DNA of 64,000 nucleotides from Paralysiella testudinis (GTDB lineage Bacteria > Pseudomonadota > Gammaproteobacteria > Burkholderiales > Neisseriaceae): contig NZ_CP069798.1 in NCBI RefSeq assembly GCF_016894345.1, positions 2,827,248 through 2,891,247 on the forward strand, in the 5' to 3' direction. The position numbers were made by a program, and so were the translations under genes. Positions 36,075 to 43,839 of the stretch are shown piece after piece. A model generated the notes under the pieces. That model did not search any database, had not been told where the DNA came from, and saw nothing but the letters and a program-made list of their open reading frames with translations. Every line of letters begins with the position of its first letter. Position 1 is the first letter of the stretch.

Positions 36075-36111
36075 AGCGCAAAAATGATTAAAAAGTAATC
36101 ATTTTTGCGCT
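36075..36111. terminator. strong terminator after the repressor remnant
   Basis: AGCGCAAAAATGATTA - AAAAG - TAATCATTTTTGCGCT forms a 16-bp perfect stem followed by AATTTTTTG. Confidence 0.85.
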
Positions 36112-36486
36112 AATTTTTTGCATTTTCAATTTCCGCCAAATTTCCGCCTTGTTTTTGATTCCATTAAATTTTTACCCGTTTTCGGTGTCCCCATGCCCGT
36201 GACAAAACAATCACCCCCCCCCACAGCCATCAACACGAAAAATCAAATATTTGATTTGACAGTAAATTTGTTATTTTCAGAAATGTGCGAAATAAGCAAA
36301 GCGCTGCTTTGCACTGGGCACCCGCCTGCGCGGGTGCGACAGATATCTGGTTTTGCAAAGGTCTCAGCCTAAAACAGAATACCCCACTCGGTTGTCTTGC
36401 CCATATAAAGAGCCTGCTGGAATCATGATTTCCAAACAGGCTTTATCGCATCAAGCAACACATCGGTGCCAACCATTCTGAGCCGG
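36112..36486. other. intergenic region right of the prophage remnant
   Basis: It contains the direct repeat AATTTCCGCC/AAATTTCCGCC near 36127-36149, a C9-10 run near 36213, a hairpin GCACCCGCctgcGCGGGTGC (about 36318-36337) and a terminator at 36408-36445. The right phage end may lie here, but I cannot define an attachment site. The 84-codon open frame at 36118-36372 has no support. Confidence 0.4.
36408..36445 (-). terminator. terminator of the RBBP9-type hydrolase gene
   Basis: AAAGAGCCTGCTGGAA - TCATGA - TTTCCAAACAGGCTTT forms a stem with a small internal mismatch and T runs on both sides. Confidence 0.7.
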
Positions 36487-37020
36487 CTAACTCAACAGCA
36501 TTTCCTGCAGCAATTTCATTCCCCATTGCCAGCCGTGTAAATCACCGTTTAAATGCCCTGCTTGCGGCGCGGTAAAAAAGCGGGCGCCCCAGTTGTGAGC
36601 CAAGCCGCGCGCCCATTCGGCCGGGCATTGTTCATCGTTGGCACCCACCACCACGGCGGCGCGGCCATTCAGGCGGGCGCGTAACAGAGTGTGGTGAGCA
36701 TCCTCGCGCCAGGCGCTTTGGCTGGGTGCGGCCAGAATGGTGGCGCGTAAGGCTTTTTGGGTAAGGATGTCGGCTTGATACAGCCACGCCATCAATGCCA
36801 AAGCACCGCTGCCGTGGGCCACCACGGCCACGGTGTGGCGGTTGGTGCCATGCCAAGCTTGTGCCACGCTGGCCTGCCACGTTTCGATGTTGTCGTGTGC
36901 GTTCACCGATAGCGTGTGCACGGTTGGATAGCTTAGCGCCCAGCGATCCAGCCACATCGGCGCTTCGGCGGCATCGCGTATCAGCAATAAATTTAAGTCT
37001 TCCAGTTCGTTGCTGCGCAT
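36487..37020 (-). CDS. RBBP9/YdeN-family alpha/beta hydrolase
   Basis: The product is 177 aa. It has a short alpha/beta-hydrolase fold with nucleophile turn VVAHGSGALALMAW (Ser in GSGA), an acid in VVGANDEQCPAEWA and His in APQAGHLNGDLHGWQWG, the usual RBBP9 layout. It is cytoplasmic and small for a hydrolase, as is normal for this family. The substrate is unknown. It lies 20 bases downstream of xthA on the same strand and is probably cotranscribed. Confidence 0.8.
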   Translation of the reverse strand: MRSNELEDLNLLLIRDAAEAPMWLDRWALSYPTVHTLSVNAHDNIETWQASVAQAWHGTNRHTVAVVAHGSGALALMAWLYQADILTQKALRATILAAPSQSAWREDAHHTLLRARLNGRAAVVVGANDEQCPAEWARGLAHNWGARFFTAPQAGHLNGDLHGWQWGMKLLQEMLLS

Positions 37021-37040
37021 GGGTTTTGCATTCCTAAAAT

Positions 37041-37826
37041 CTATGCAAGGCTGCCTGAATAATCGTAATCCACCACCAAGGGCGCGTGGTCGGAGAATTT
37101 TTCGTCTTTATACACATGCGCTTGGGTGGCAGTGGCGGCCAGTGCCGGGGTGCACATTTGGTAGTCGATGCGCCAGCCCACGTCTTTGGCATAGGCTTGG
37201 CCGCGGTTGCTCCACCAGGTATAGCCGGGGATTTCCGCATATAGGGTGCGCCACACATCCACCCAACCCAGCTCCTCAATCACCCTTGTCAGCCAGGCGC
37301 GCTCTTCGGGCAAAAAGCCGGAGTTTTTCAGGTTGCCTTTCCAGTTTTTCAGGTCGATATTGTGGTGGGCAATGTTCCAATCGCCGCACACCACCACATC
37401 GCGCCCGGCGGCGTGTAAATCGGCCAGCATCGGCAAAAACGCATCCAAAAAACGGTATTTCACCGCTTGGCGATCTTCCGAGCTGCTGCCAGACGGCAAG
37501 TACAACGAAATCACCGTGAGGCGACCAAAGTCGGCACGTACATAGCGGCCTTCGTGGTCGAATTCAGGCAGCCCCAAGCCCACTTGCACCGCATCGGGTG
37601 CTTGTTTGCTGTAGATGGCCACGCCGCTGTAGCCGCGCTTTTCGGCGGTGTGCCACACGCCGTGCATGCCGTGCGGGCGCCGCATGGCTTCGCTCATATC
37701 GGCTTCTTGCGCCTTAAGCTCCTGCACGCACACAATGTCGGCGTTGACTTTGCCCAAGTATTCCAAAAAACCTTTGTTTGCCGCCGAGCGGATGCCGTTT
37801 ACATTGGCTGAGATAATGCGCAACAC
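37041..37826 (-). CDS. xthA: exodeoxyribonuclease III (AP endonuclease)
   Basis: XthA cuts at abasic sites in base-excision repair and removes 3' blocking groups. The product is 261 aa. Motifs of the EEP phosphatase/nuclease fold are ISANVNGIRSAANKGF (Asn7 region), VCVQELKAQEADM (metal Glu), YSGVAIYSKQAPDAVQVGLG, VVCGDWNIAHHNIDL (Asp/Asn) and FSDHAPLVVDYDY (catalytic Asp-His). The start is GTG at 37826. The last residues before the stop, SGSLA, are encoded by a DUS. Confidence 0.95.
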   Translation of the reverse strand: MLRIISANVNGIRSAANKGFLEYLGKVNADIVCVQELKAQEADMSEAMRRPHGMHGVWHTAEKRGYSGVAIYSKQAPDAVQVGLGLPEFDHEGRYVRADFGRLTVISLYLPSGSSSEDRQAVKYRFLDAFLPMLADLHAAGRDVVVCGDWNIAHHNIDLKNWKGNLKNSGFLPEERAWLTRVIEELGWVDVWRTLYAEIPGYTWWSNRGQAYAKDVGWRIDYQMCTPALAATATQAHVYKDEKFSDHAPLVVDYDYSGSLA

Positions 37827-37938
37827 AACTGTCCTTTTGCTTCAGGTAAAATAGAAAAATTATTTCAGGCAGCCTGTAATGTGTGTTTTCAGGCAGCCTG
37901 TTGAATCCACCCGCATTGTAACGATTTAAGGACGCCCC

Positions 37939-38580
37939 ATGTCAGACTTTCGCCAACAATTTCTCCACTTTGCCCTACAACAAAACGTTTTGAAGTTTGG
38001 CGAATTCACCACCAAAGCCGGGCGCTTGTCGCCGTATTTTTTTAATGCGGGGCTGTTTAACGATGGCGCCAGCACGCTGCAATTGGCGCGTTTTTACGCC
38101 CAAGCCATCATCAACAGCCAGTTGCCGTTTGATATGCTGTTCGGCCCCGCCTACAAAGGCATTATTTTGGCCGCCGCCACCGCCATGATGCTGGCCGAGC
38201 AAGGCGTTAACGTGCCGTTTGCCTACAATCGCAAAGAAGCCAAAGACCACGGCGAAGGCGGCGTATTGGTGGGCGCGCCGCTGCAAGGGCGGGTGCTGAT
38301 TATCGACGACGTGATTTCCGCCGGCACTTCGGTGCGCGAATCAGTGCGGCTGATTGAAGCCGCCGGTGCCGTGCCCGCCGGGGTGGCGATTGCGCTGGAC
38401 CGCATGGAAAAAGGCAGCGGCGAATTATCGGCCGTGCAGGAAGTAACCGAGCAATACGGCCTGCCGGTGGTGGCGATTGCCAACTTGCAAGACTTGCTCA
38501 CCCTGATTGCCGACAACGACACCTTGGCCGCCTACCGCGCACCGGTGGCCGCCTACCGCCAGCGCTACGGCGTGATTTGA
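37939..38580 (+). CDS. pyrE: orotate phosphoribosyltransferase
   Basis: PyrE joins orotate and PRPP to form OMP in pyrimidine synthesis. The product is 213 aa. FGEFTTKAGRLSPYFFNAGL is the N-terminal substrate loop, FAYNRKEAKDHGEGGVLVGA is the flexible catalytic loop with Lys, and RVLIIDDVISAGTSVRESV is the PRPP-binding motif. Two DUS lie in the upstream gap (37863 and 37890). It is divergent from xthA. Confidence 0.96.
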   Translation: MSDFRQQFLHFALQQNVLKFGEFTTKAGRLSPYFFNAGLFNDGASTLQLARFYAQAIINSQLPFDMLFGPAYKGIILAAATAMMLAEQGVNVPFAYNRKEAKDHGEGGVLVGAPLQGRVLIIDDVISAGTSVRESVRLIEAAGAVPAGVAIALDRMEKGSGELSAVQEVTEQYGLPVVAIANLQDLLTLIADNDTLAAYRAPVAAYRQRYGVI

Positions 38581-38650
38581 TACCCAATCCAAACGGCTGC
38601 TGGTTTCTTCAGGCAGCCTAATTATCCACCCGCCACCCAACAAGCCTGCC

Positions 38651-38944
38651 ATGACCACCAACACCCTGCGCCGCAAAAACCTTACCCTACGCTGGCTGCT
38701 GGTGTGCCTGCTGCCCGCAGCCACCATCGCGTTTTTTCTGCTCAATCCGCCCGCCTCCCCTTTGCGCCACCTGATTAACGGCATTGTGTTGGTATGTGAA
38801 GCGGTGTTTTTGCTCAAGTGGGTGCTGTTTGAAGCCATTGGCCATCACCTCAAACAAGAACATGCACTGAAGCGCCAAACCCTGTGGCTGCTGTTGCCCA
38901 TCAGCTTGTTGGCGGCGTATTGCGTGTTTTATTTTGTGGCCTAA
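38651..38944 (+). CDS. small inner-membrane protein of unknown function
   Basis: The product is 97 aa with three hydrophobic segments: LRWLLVCLLPAATIAFFLLN (13-32), LINGIVLVCEAVFLLKWVLF (41-60) and LWLLLPISLLAAYCVFYFVA at the C terminus. A positively charged start (TTNTLRRKN) suggests the N terminus stays inside. It lies 70 bases after pyrE with a DUS between them. No family is recognised; the membrane topology is the only firm statement. Confidence 0.65.
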   Translation: MTTNTLRRKNLTLRWLLVCLLPAATIAFFLLNPPASPLRHLINGIVLVCEAVFLLKWVLFEAIGHHLKQEHALKRQTLWLLLPISLLAAYCVFYFVA

Positions 38945-39139
38945 ATTCACCTGCTGCATTTTCAGGCAGCCTGGGATGGATTGATTTTTCAGTACACATG
39001 CCGATTGGATTAGCGCAAACCACCCGGCAGCATTACAATAGCGCACCACTAGGCCAAGCAATCGTGTTCGCGGTTGGTGATTGCCGCGGCAGTGGCTGCC
39101 TGCATTGCTACATTCACGTATTTTCTTAAGGAAAACAAA

Positions 39140-39835
39140 ATGACAAACAAACCGACCATTGTTCTGGTACATGGTTTTTGGGGTGGCGCCGCTCATTGGG
39201 CCAAAGTGATTTCCCTGCTGCATGCACAAGGGTTCGATAAACTGTATGCGGTGGAAAACCCGCTCACCTCATTGGCCGACGACGCCGAGCGCACCCGTAA
39301 AATGGTGCAGCAAATCAGCGGCCCCGTGGTGTTGGTGGGCCATTCTTACGGCGGCAAAGTGATTACCGAAATGGGCGATTTACCCAATGTGCAGGCGCTG
39401 GTTTATATCGCCGCTTTCGCGCCGGATGCGGGCGAGAGCGCCGGCGGCATCAGCCAAGCCAACCCGCCGCAAGCCTTTGCCAATATCCAGCCCGACAGCG
39501 ACGGCTATTTGTGGGTGGCGCAAGACAAATTCCAGCAAAGCTTCTGCCAAGACATGAGCGCCGAAGAAGCGCTGGTGATGGCGGTTACCCAAAAAGCACC
39601 CGTGGGCAGTACCTTCGGCGATTCGGTAACGGATCCGGCCTGGAAGAAAAAACCCTGCTGGTATCAAATTTCCACCGCCGACCGCATGATTAACCCCGAA
39701 AACCAAAAAATGATGGCTAAGCGCATGCAGCCGCGCAAAACCATTACCTTAGATGCCAGCCACGCTTCCTTGGCTTCACGCCCACAAGAAGTGGCCGAGT
39801 TGATTATCGAAGCGGCCAACGCCGTGAGCCAATAA
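39140..39835 (+). CDS. alpha/beta hydrolase (EstC/salicylate-esterase-like)
   Basis: The product is 231 aa. IVLVHGFWGGAAHWAKVISL is the oxyanion loop, VVLVGHSYGGKVITEMGDLP carries the nucleophile Ser, TADRMINPENQKMMAKRMQP carries the acid, and ITLDASHASLASRPQEVAEL carries the His. The text is close to proteobacterial hydrolases related to plant hydroxynitrile lyases and esterases (EstC type). No signal peptide is present when the start at 39140 (after AAGGAAAAC) is used; the frame extends 22 codons upstream with a hydrophobic stretch but a weak start context. The substrate is unknown. Confidence 0.8.
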   Translation: MTNKPTIVLVHGFWGGAAHWAKVISLLHAQGFDKLYAVENPLTSLADDAERTRKMVQQISGPVVLVGHSYGGKVITEMGDLPNVQALVYIAAFAPDAGESAGGISQANPPQAFANIQPDSDGYLWVAQDKFQQSFCQDMSAEEALVMAVTQKAPVGSTFGDSVTDPAWKKKPCWYQISTADRMINPENQKMMAKRMQPRKTITLDASHASLASRPQEVAELIIEAANAVSQ

Positions 39836-40171
39836 GCAACACCTGCGGGCAGCTTGGCTTGCCCATCAGCCCCACAACCCACAGCAAGCGCACAAGCTTG
39901 CTGTTTTCTTTTACTTATCAATTCAGTACATTTTTCAATTCAGTGCATTTTGGCTGGTATCGGCACAATTTAGCCGCCTCCACGCCCCAGTTTTAGGCTG
40001 CCTGAAAACACCGGCACTTTCTTTTGAGCAAATACACCAAAAAAAGCCAATGTAAACATTGCCCGCACAGAACTTTAAGCAACTTTTCACCTCTTACGCG
40101 CACGGTATGCCTGCTGCACAGGCATACCGCACCTCACTTTTTCGGGATTAATCCATTTAAGGATCAAAACA
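39836..40171. other. intergenic region before aqpZ
   Basis: It has a DUS near 40000 and a hairpin CGGTATGCCTG-CTGCA-CAGGCATACCG at 40103-40129 about 40 bases before aqpZ. The hairpin may be an attenuator or a terminator; it has no T run directly after it. No gene is seen. Confidence 0.5.
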
Positions 40172-40861
40172 ATGAACAAATATCTGGCCGAATGTTTCGG
40201 CACCTTTTGGCTGGTATTCGGCGGCTGCGGCAGTGCCGTGCTGGCGGCGGCCTACCCTGAGCTGGGCATCGGCTTTGCCGGGGTGGCACTGGCTTTCGGC
40301 CTTACCGTGCTCACCATGGCCTATGCGGTGGGGCATATTTCCGGCGGCCACTTTAATCCGGCGGTATCGGTGGGTTTGTTTATCGGCGGCCGTTTTGAAG
40401 GCAAGGAATTGCTGCCTTACATTATTGCGCAAGTAATCGGTGCCATCTTAGCCGCTGCCGTGCTGTATTTTGTGGCCACCGGCAAAGCCGAATTCGACAT
40501 TGCCGCCAGCGGCCTAGCCAGCAACGGCTACGGCGAGCATTCGCCCGGCGGCTACAGCATGGCCGCGGCTCTTACGATTGAAATCGTGCTGACAGCGTTT
40601 TTCCTAATCATCATCATGGGCAGCACCGATGCGCGCGCACCCAAAGGCTTTGCGCCGATTGCCATCGGTTTGGCCTTAACCCTGATTCACTTAATCAGCA
40701 TTCCGGTTACCAATACTTCCGTCAACCCCGCACGTTCCACCGGCGTGGCCTTATTCCAAGGCGGCGGTGCGCTGGGGCAATTGTGGCTGTTTTGGCTGGC
40801 ACCCATCATCGGCGGTGCGCTGGGGGCATGGATTTACAAAAACCTGATTGGCAAACAATAG
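40172..40861 (+). CDS. aqpZ: aquaporin Z
   Basis: AqpZ is an inner-membrane water channel of the MIP family. The product is 229 aa with six membrane helices and two half-helices. Both NPA motifs are intact: [20 protein letters not shown] and [20 protein letters not shown]. The Thr-Ser-x-Asn-Pro-Ala-Arg text of the second motif, with the selectivity Arg of NPAR, fits water-selective AqpZ more than glycerol facilitators. The start ATG follows AAGGATC. A hairpin terminator follows. Confidence 0.94.
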   Translation: MNKYLAECFGTFWLVFGGCGSAVLAAAYPELGIGFAGVALAFGLTVLTMAYAVGHISGGHFNPAVSVGLFIGGRFEGKELLPYIIAQVIGAILAAAVLYFVATGKAEFDIAASGLASNGYGEHSPGGYSMAAALTIEIVLTAFFLIIIMGSTDARAPKGFAPIAIGLALTLIHLISIPVTNTSVNPARSTGVALFQGGGALGQLWLFWLAPIIGGALGAWIYKNLIGKQ

Positions 40862-40877
40862 TCCGCTATTCACACCA

Positions 40878-40905
40878 ACACCGCCTGCAAGCAGGCGGTG
40901 TTTTT
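40878..40905 (+). terminator. terminator after aqpZ
   Basis: ACACCGCCTGC-AA-GCAGGCGGTGT followed by TTTT. Confidence 0.9.
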
Positions 40906-41208
40906 CTGCTGCCTGAAAACATCAATTTTGCACCGCCAAAACGAAACCAGCCGCCTGCATTGATGCAGGCGGCTGGTGGGATATTGTTCTCTCTCTTTGC
41001 CTTTGTATTCTTGGCTTGTGGCGGAGCTTCTCACTCCTTTATATGTAGTGCACTGTAATTCATCCGCCGCACCAATGCAAGCCTAAGCAGATATGGCGGC
41101 ACAAAAACCCAGATTACGCCGGCTTCTCTGCCAATTCGATGTGAATATGGCGCATATTTTGCGCTTTAACACAGAATATTTCCACGCCCACCCACACCGA
41201 TTTCGGCC
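40906..41208. other. intergenic region between aqpZ and pta
   Basis: It holds a second perfect hairpin (CCAGCCGCCTGCA-TTGA-TGCAGGCGGCTGG, 40947-40976). This repeats the CCGCCTGCA stem of the aqpZ terminator but has no T run on the plus strand. No gene is recognised. Confidence 0.5.
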
Positions 41209-43314
41209 TTACAAAACGGCTTTTTTGGCCATTTGCACCGCCTGAATGGCGGTGATGGCGATGGTGTAAACGATGTCGTCCACCAAGGCTCCGCGCGACA
41301 AATCGTTCACCGGCTTGTTCAGGCCTTGCAACATCGGGCCTACGCTGAGCACATTGGCGCTGCGTTGCACCGCTTTGTAGGTGGTGTTGCCGGTATTCAA
41401 ATCAGGGAATACAAATACCGTGGCTTGGCCGGCCACCGGGCTGTCGGGGGCTTTTTGCCGCCCCACGCTGGGCACGCTGGCGGCGTCGTATTGCAAGGGG
41501 CCGTCTATCAGCAAATCCGGGCGTTTGGCGCGCGCCAAATCGGTGGCGGTTTTCACTTTCTGCACTTCGGCACCGCTGCCTGAGGCGCCGGTGGAATAGG
41601 AAATCATCGCCACTTTGGGCTCGATACCAAAGGCCTGCGCCGAATCGGCGGATTGAATGGCAATGTCGGCCAGCTCTTCGGCGGTGGGCTCGGGGTTCAC
41701 CGCGCAATCGCCATACACCAGCACCTGTTCGGGCATCAGCATAAAAAAGATGCTCGACACCAGGCTGGCGCCGGGAGCGGTTTTAATCAATTGCAAGGCC
41801 GGGCGGATGGTGTTGGCAGTGGTGTGCACCGCGCCGGAAACCAAGCCGTCCACTTCACCGGTGGCCAGCATCATGGTACCCAATACCACGGTGTCTTCCA
41901 ACTGCTTTTCGGCCAAGCCGGGGGTGAGGCCTTTGTGTTTGCGCAAGGCCACCATCGGATCAATGTAGCGGCGGCGGATGGTGTCGGGGTCGACAATTTC
42001 CAAGGTAGGCGGAATCTCAATACCGCGGGTTTTGGCCACTTCAAATACTTCGGTTGGTTTGGCCAGCAAGATGCAGTGGGCAATGCCTTTGCTTTGGCAA
42101 ATGGCTGCGGCCTCGATGGTGCGCGGCTCGTTGCCTTCCGGCAGCACAATGCGTTTGGCCGCAGCACGCGCCTGCTCCATCATGCGATAGCGGAAAGCCG
42201 GCGGCGACAGGCGTAAGCGCGCGGGCTGCGCCATATTGCGGCACAAGGCGTCGGTATCGAGGTTTTCGGCCACAAAATCGACCATGCTTTCCATGCGTTC
42301 GGTGTCGTCGTGCGGCACATGCGGCGACTGGCTCGACAAGGAGTAGGCGGTTTGGTAGGTATCCTGCTCGGTGAGCAGCACCGGGATTTTGTCTTTCAGC
42401 GCCGGGGCAACAATGCTTTGCAACCCTTCCGATGGCAGCGAATTACAGGTAAGTACCATGCCGGCCAAGGGCACGCCGGAGAGGGTTTTCAGCGCAGCGG
42501 CCATCATCACGTCTTCACGGTCGCCCGGGGCGATAATCAATGCACCGGCAGTAAAGCGGTCGCTCATGTGGGTGGCGCTGCGCCCGGCCACCACAATCTC
42601 GCGCACGCGGCTGGTGGCCAGATAATCGGCACCGCGTAACACTTCAGCATTCAAGTGGCGCGCCACATCCAACAGGCGCTGCGCCGATTTTTCCGGTGCA
42701 AACGGCACCACGCCCAAACACACCAGCTGCGGGCTGCTTTGCGCCAAACCGGCCAACACTTCGGCCACATAATCTTGTTTGGCCTGCGGGCTATTGTATT
42801 TGTTTAAGATAAACCCGGCCGCTTCGGTTTGGCTGGCGGCATAGGTTTGCCAAGCCAGATGGATTTGCTCGGCCACTTGGCCGGCCGGGGCGTTGTGCGC
42901 ATCCACCACCAGCACCACGCGGGCATTGATGGCATTGGCGATTTGGGCGTTTTTGTCGGCCAGATAGCTGCGTTCGCTGTCGGGCACCACACCTTCGATA
43001 ATCATCACATCGTGATCCGCCGCATCGGCGCGGTTGTAATTGGCCACCATCAGCTCAATCAAATCGTCGTCGTTGCCGGCGGCAATCATGCTCTCTACGG
43101 TGCTTAACGGCAACGGCTGCGGCGGATTCAACAAAAACAGCTCGGCGGCAAAATGGGTGGCCGCTTCCACGCCTTGCTCATTCAGCGGTGTGTGTGCCAC
43201 CGGTTTGAAATAGGCCGGTTTACGCCCGCTTTGCTGCAAGGCGCGCACCAAGCCCAGCGAAATGCTGGTGAGGCCGGTTTTGGTGCCGATGGGCACCAGA
43301 AGGAAGTTGGGCAT
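41209..43314 (-). CDS. pta: phosphate acetyltransferase
   Basis: Pta interconverts acetyl-CoA and acetyl phosphate in acetate metabolism. The product is 701 aa, the long form. An N-terminal P-loop-like domain (FLLVPIGTKTGLTSISLGLV) and a DRTGG middle domain (SDRFTAGALIIAPGDREDVM) precede the catalytic PTA domain (about 375 to end) with RIVLPEGNEPRTIEAAAICQ, DGLVSGAVHTTANTIRPALQ, MLMPEQVLVYGDCAVNPEPT and SYSTGASGSGAEVQKVKTAT. The start at MPNFLLVP was chosen; a start 10 codons upstream is open. No ackA is adjacent. Confidence 0.96.
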   Translation of the reverse strand: MPNFLLVPIGTKTGLTSISLGLVRALQQSGRKPAYFKPVAHTPLNEQGVEAATHFAAELFLLNPPQPLPLSTVESMIAAGNDDDLIELMVANYNRADAADHDVMIIEGVVPDSERSYLADKNAQIANAINARVVLVVDAHNAPAGQVAEQIHLAWQTYAASQTEAAGFILNKYNSPQAKQDYVAEVLAGLAQSSPQLVCLGVVPFAPEKSAQRLLDVARHLNAEVLRGADYLATSRVREIVVAGRSATHMSDRFTAGALIIAPGDREDVMMAAALKTLSGVPLAGMVLTCNSLPSEGLQSIVAPALKDKIPVLLTEQDTYQTAYSLSSQSPHVPHDDTERMESMVDFVAENLDTDALCRNMAQPARLRLSPPAFRYRMMEQARAAAKRIVLPEGNEPRTIEAAAICQSKGIAHCILLAKPTEVFEVAKTRGIEIPPTLEIVDPDTIRRRYIDPMVALRKHKGLTPGLAEKQLEDTVVLGTMMLATGEVDGLVSGAVHTTANTIRPALQLIKTAPGASLVSSIFFMLMPEQVLVYGDCAVNPEPTAEELADIAIQSADSAQAFGIEPKVAMISYSTGASGSGAEVQKVKTATDLARAKRPDLLIDGPLQYDAASVPSVGRQKAPDSPVAGQATVFVFPDLNTGNTTYKAVQRSANVLSVGPMLQGLNKPVNDLSRGALVDDIVYTIAITAIQAVQMAKKAVL

Positions 43315-43543
43315 GGGTGGTTTCCCTTGGTTTGAAGATATCAAAAACAGTTAATTAAAGTGCTGCTGGCGTTATTTTTGCCCATTTTTATGACAATAAA
43401 GGCCGCCAAAGTTTCAGGCAGCCTTTATTATATTGCAGTGCAGCAAATTAACCCAAGTTGATTTAATCAATTGTCGGTTTAAATATCGGTTATAGCGCTT
43501 TAGGTAATCACGCAGCCATGGTGCGCAAAGCATTTTTAATGAT
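43315..43543. other. gap between pta and the 22-aa ORF
   Basis: A DUS lies near 43412. The stretch is AT-rich and has no supported gene. Confidence 0.4.
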
Positions 43544-43612
43544 TTAGCGCGAACGCAAGCCGGCCACCACGCCAACGCTTGCCGACAGCAGCACAATCAG
43601 CAACCATTCCAT
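43544..43612 (-). CDS. 22-residue single-pass membrane protein
   Basis: The frame encodes MEWLLIVLLSASVGVVAGLR then SR and stop. A strong ribosome site AAGGAG lies 8 bases before the ATG. The peptide is one hydrophobic helix with an acidic start and a basic end (RSR). It resembles the size and shape of small membrane subunits such as CydX-type peptides, or of type I toxins, but I recognise no family. It lies alone between pta and a MITE. Support comes from the ribosome site and composition only. Confidence 0.5.
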   Translation of the reverse strand: MEWLLIVLLSASVGVVAGLRSR

Positions 43613-43673
43613 AAAAAATGCTCCTTCGATTCAACAGCACCCCAGCCGCTGAGGTGCGGGACTGAAGGTATTT

Positions 43674-43832
43674 GGGTCTGTTCACATTTCATCGCGTGGC
43701 CCTATTTTGGCTTAAAAGCCCGCTTTCTGCGTTGAAAATGCGCGCAAGGTGTTCAACCTTGCTGTGCTTTTCGCCTTGAACGCAGACTTTTCTGCTCAAA
43801 ATCTGCTGCACGGCTAAAATGTGAACAGACCC
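43674..43832. mobile_element. 159-bp MITE with IS5-like ends
   Basis: The ends GGGTCTGTTCACATTT (left) and its complement (right) share GGGTCTGTTCACA with the IS5-family element at 3364-4339. The right flank is TA. Inside it is non-coding with its own inverted repeat (GCGTTGAAAATGC.../...CGCCTTGAACGCAG). It could be mobilised by that transposase. It abuts the 3' end of the HerA-like gene. Confidence 0.75.
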
Positions 43833-43839
43833 TAGTGCC

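Noticed and set aside
36118..36372. 84-codon frame right of the prophage remnant
   Set aside because: It starts inside a terminator T run, includes a poly-C tract, and shows no domain or ribosome site.
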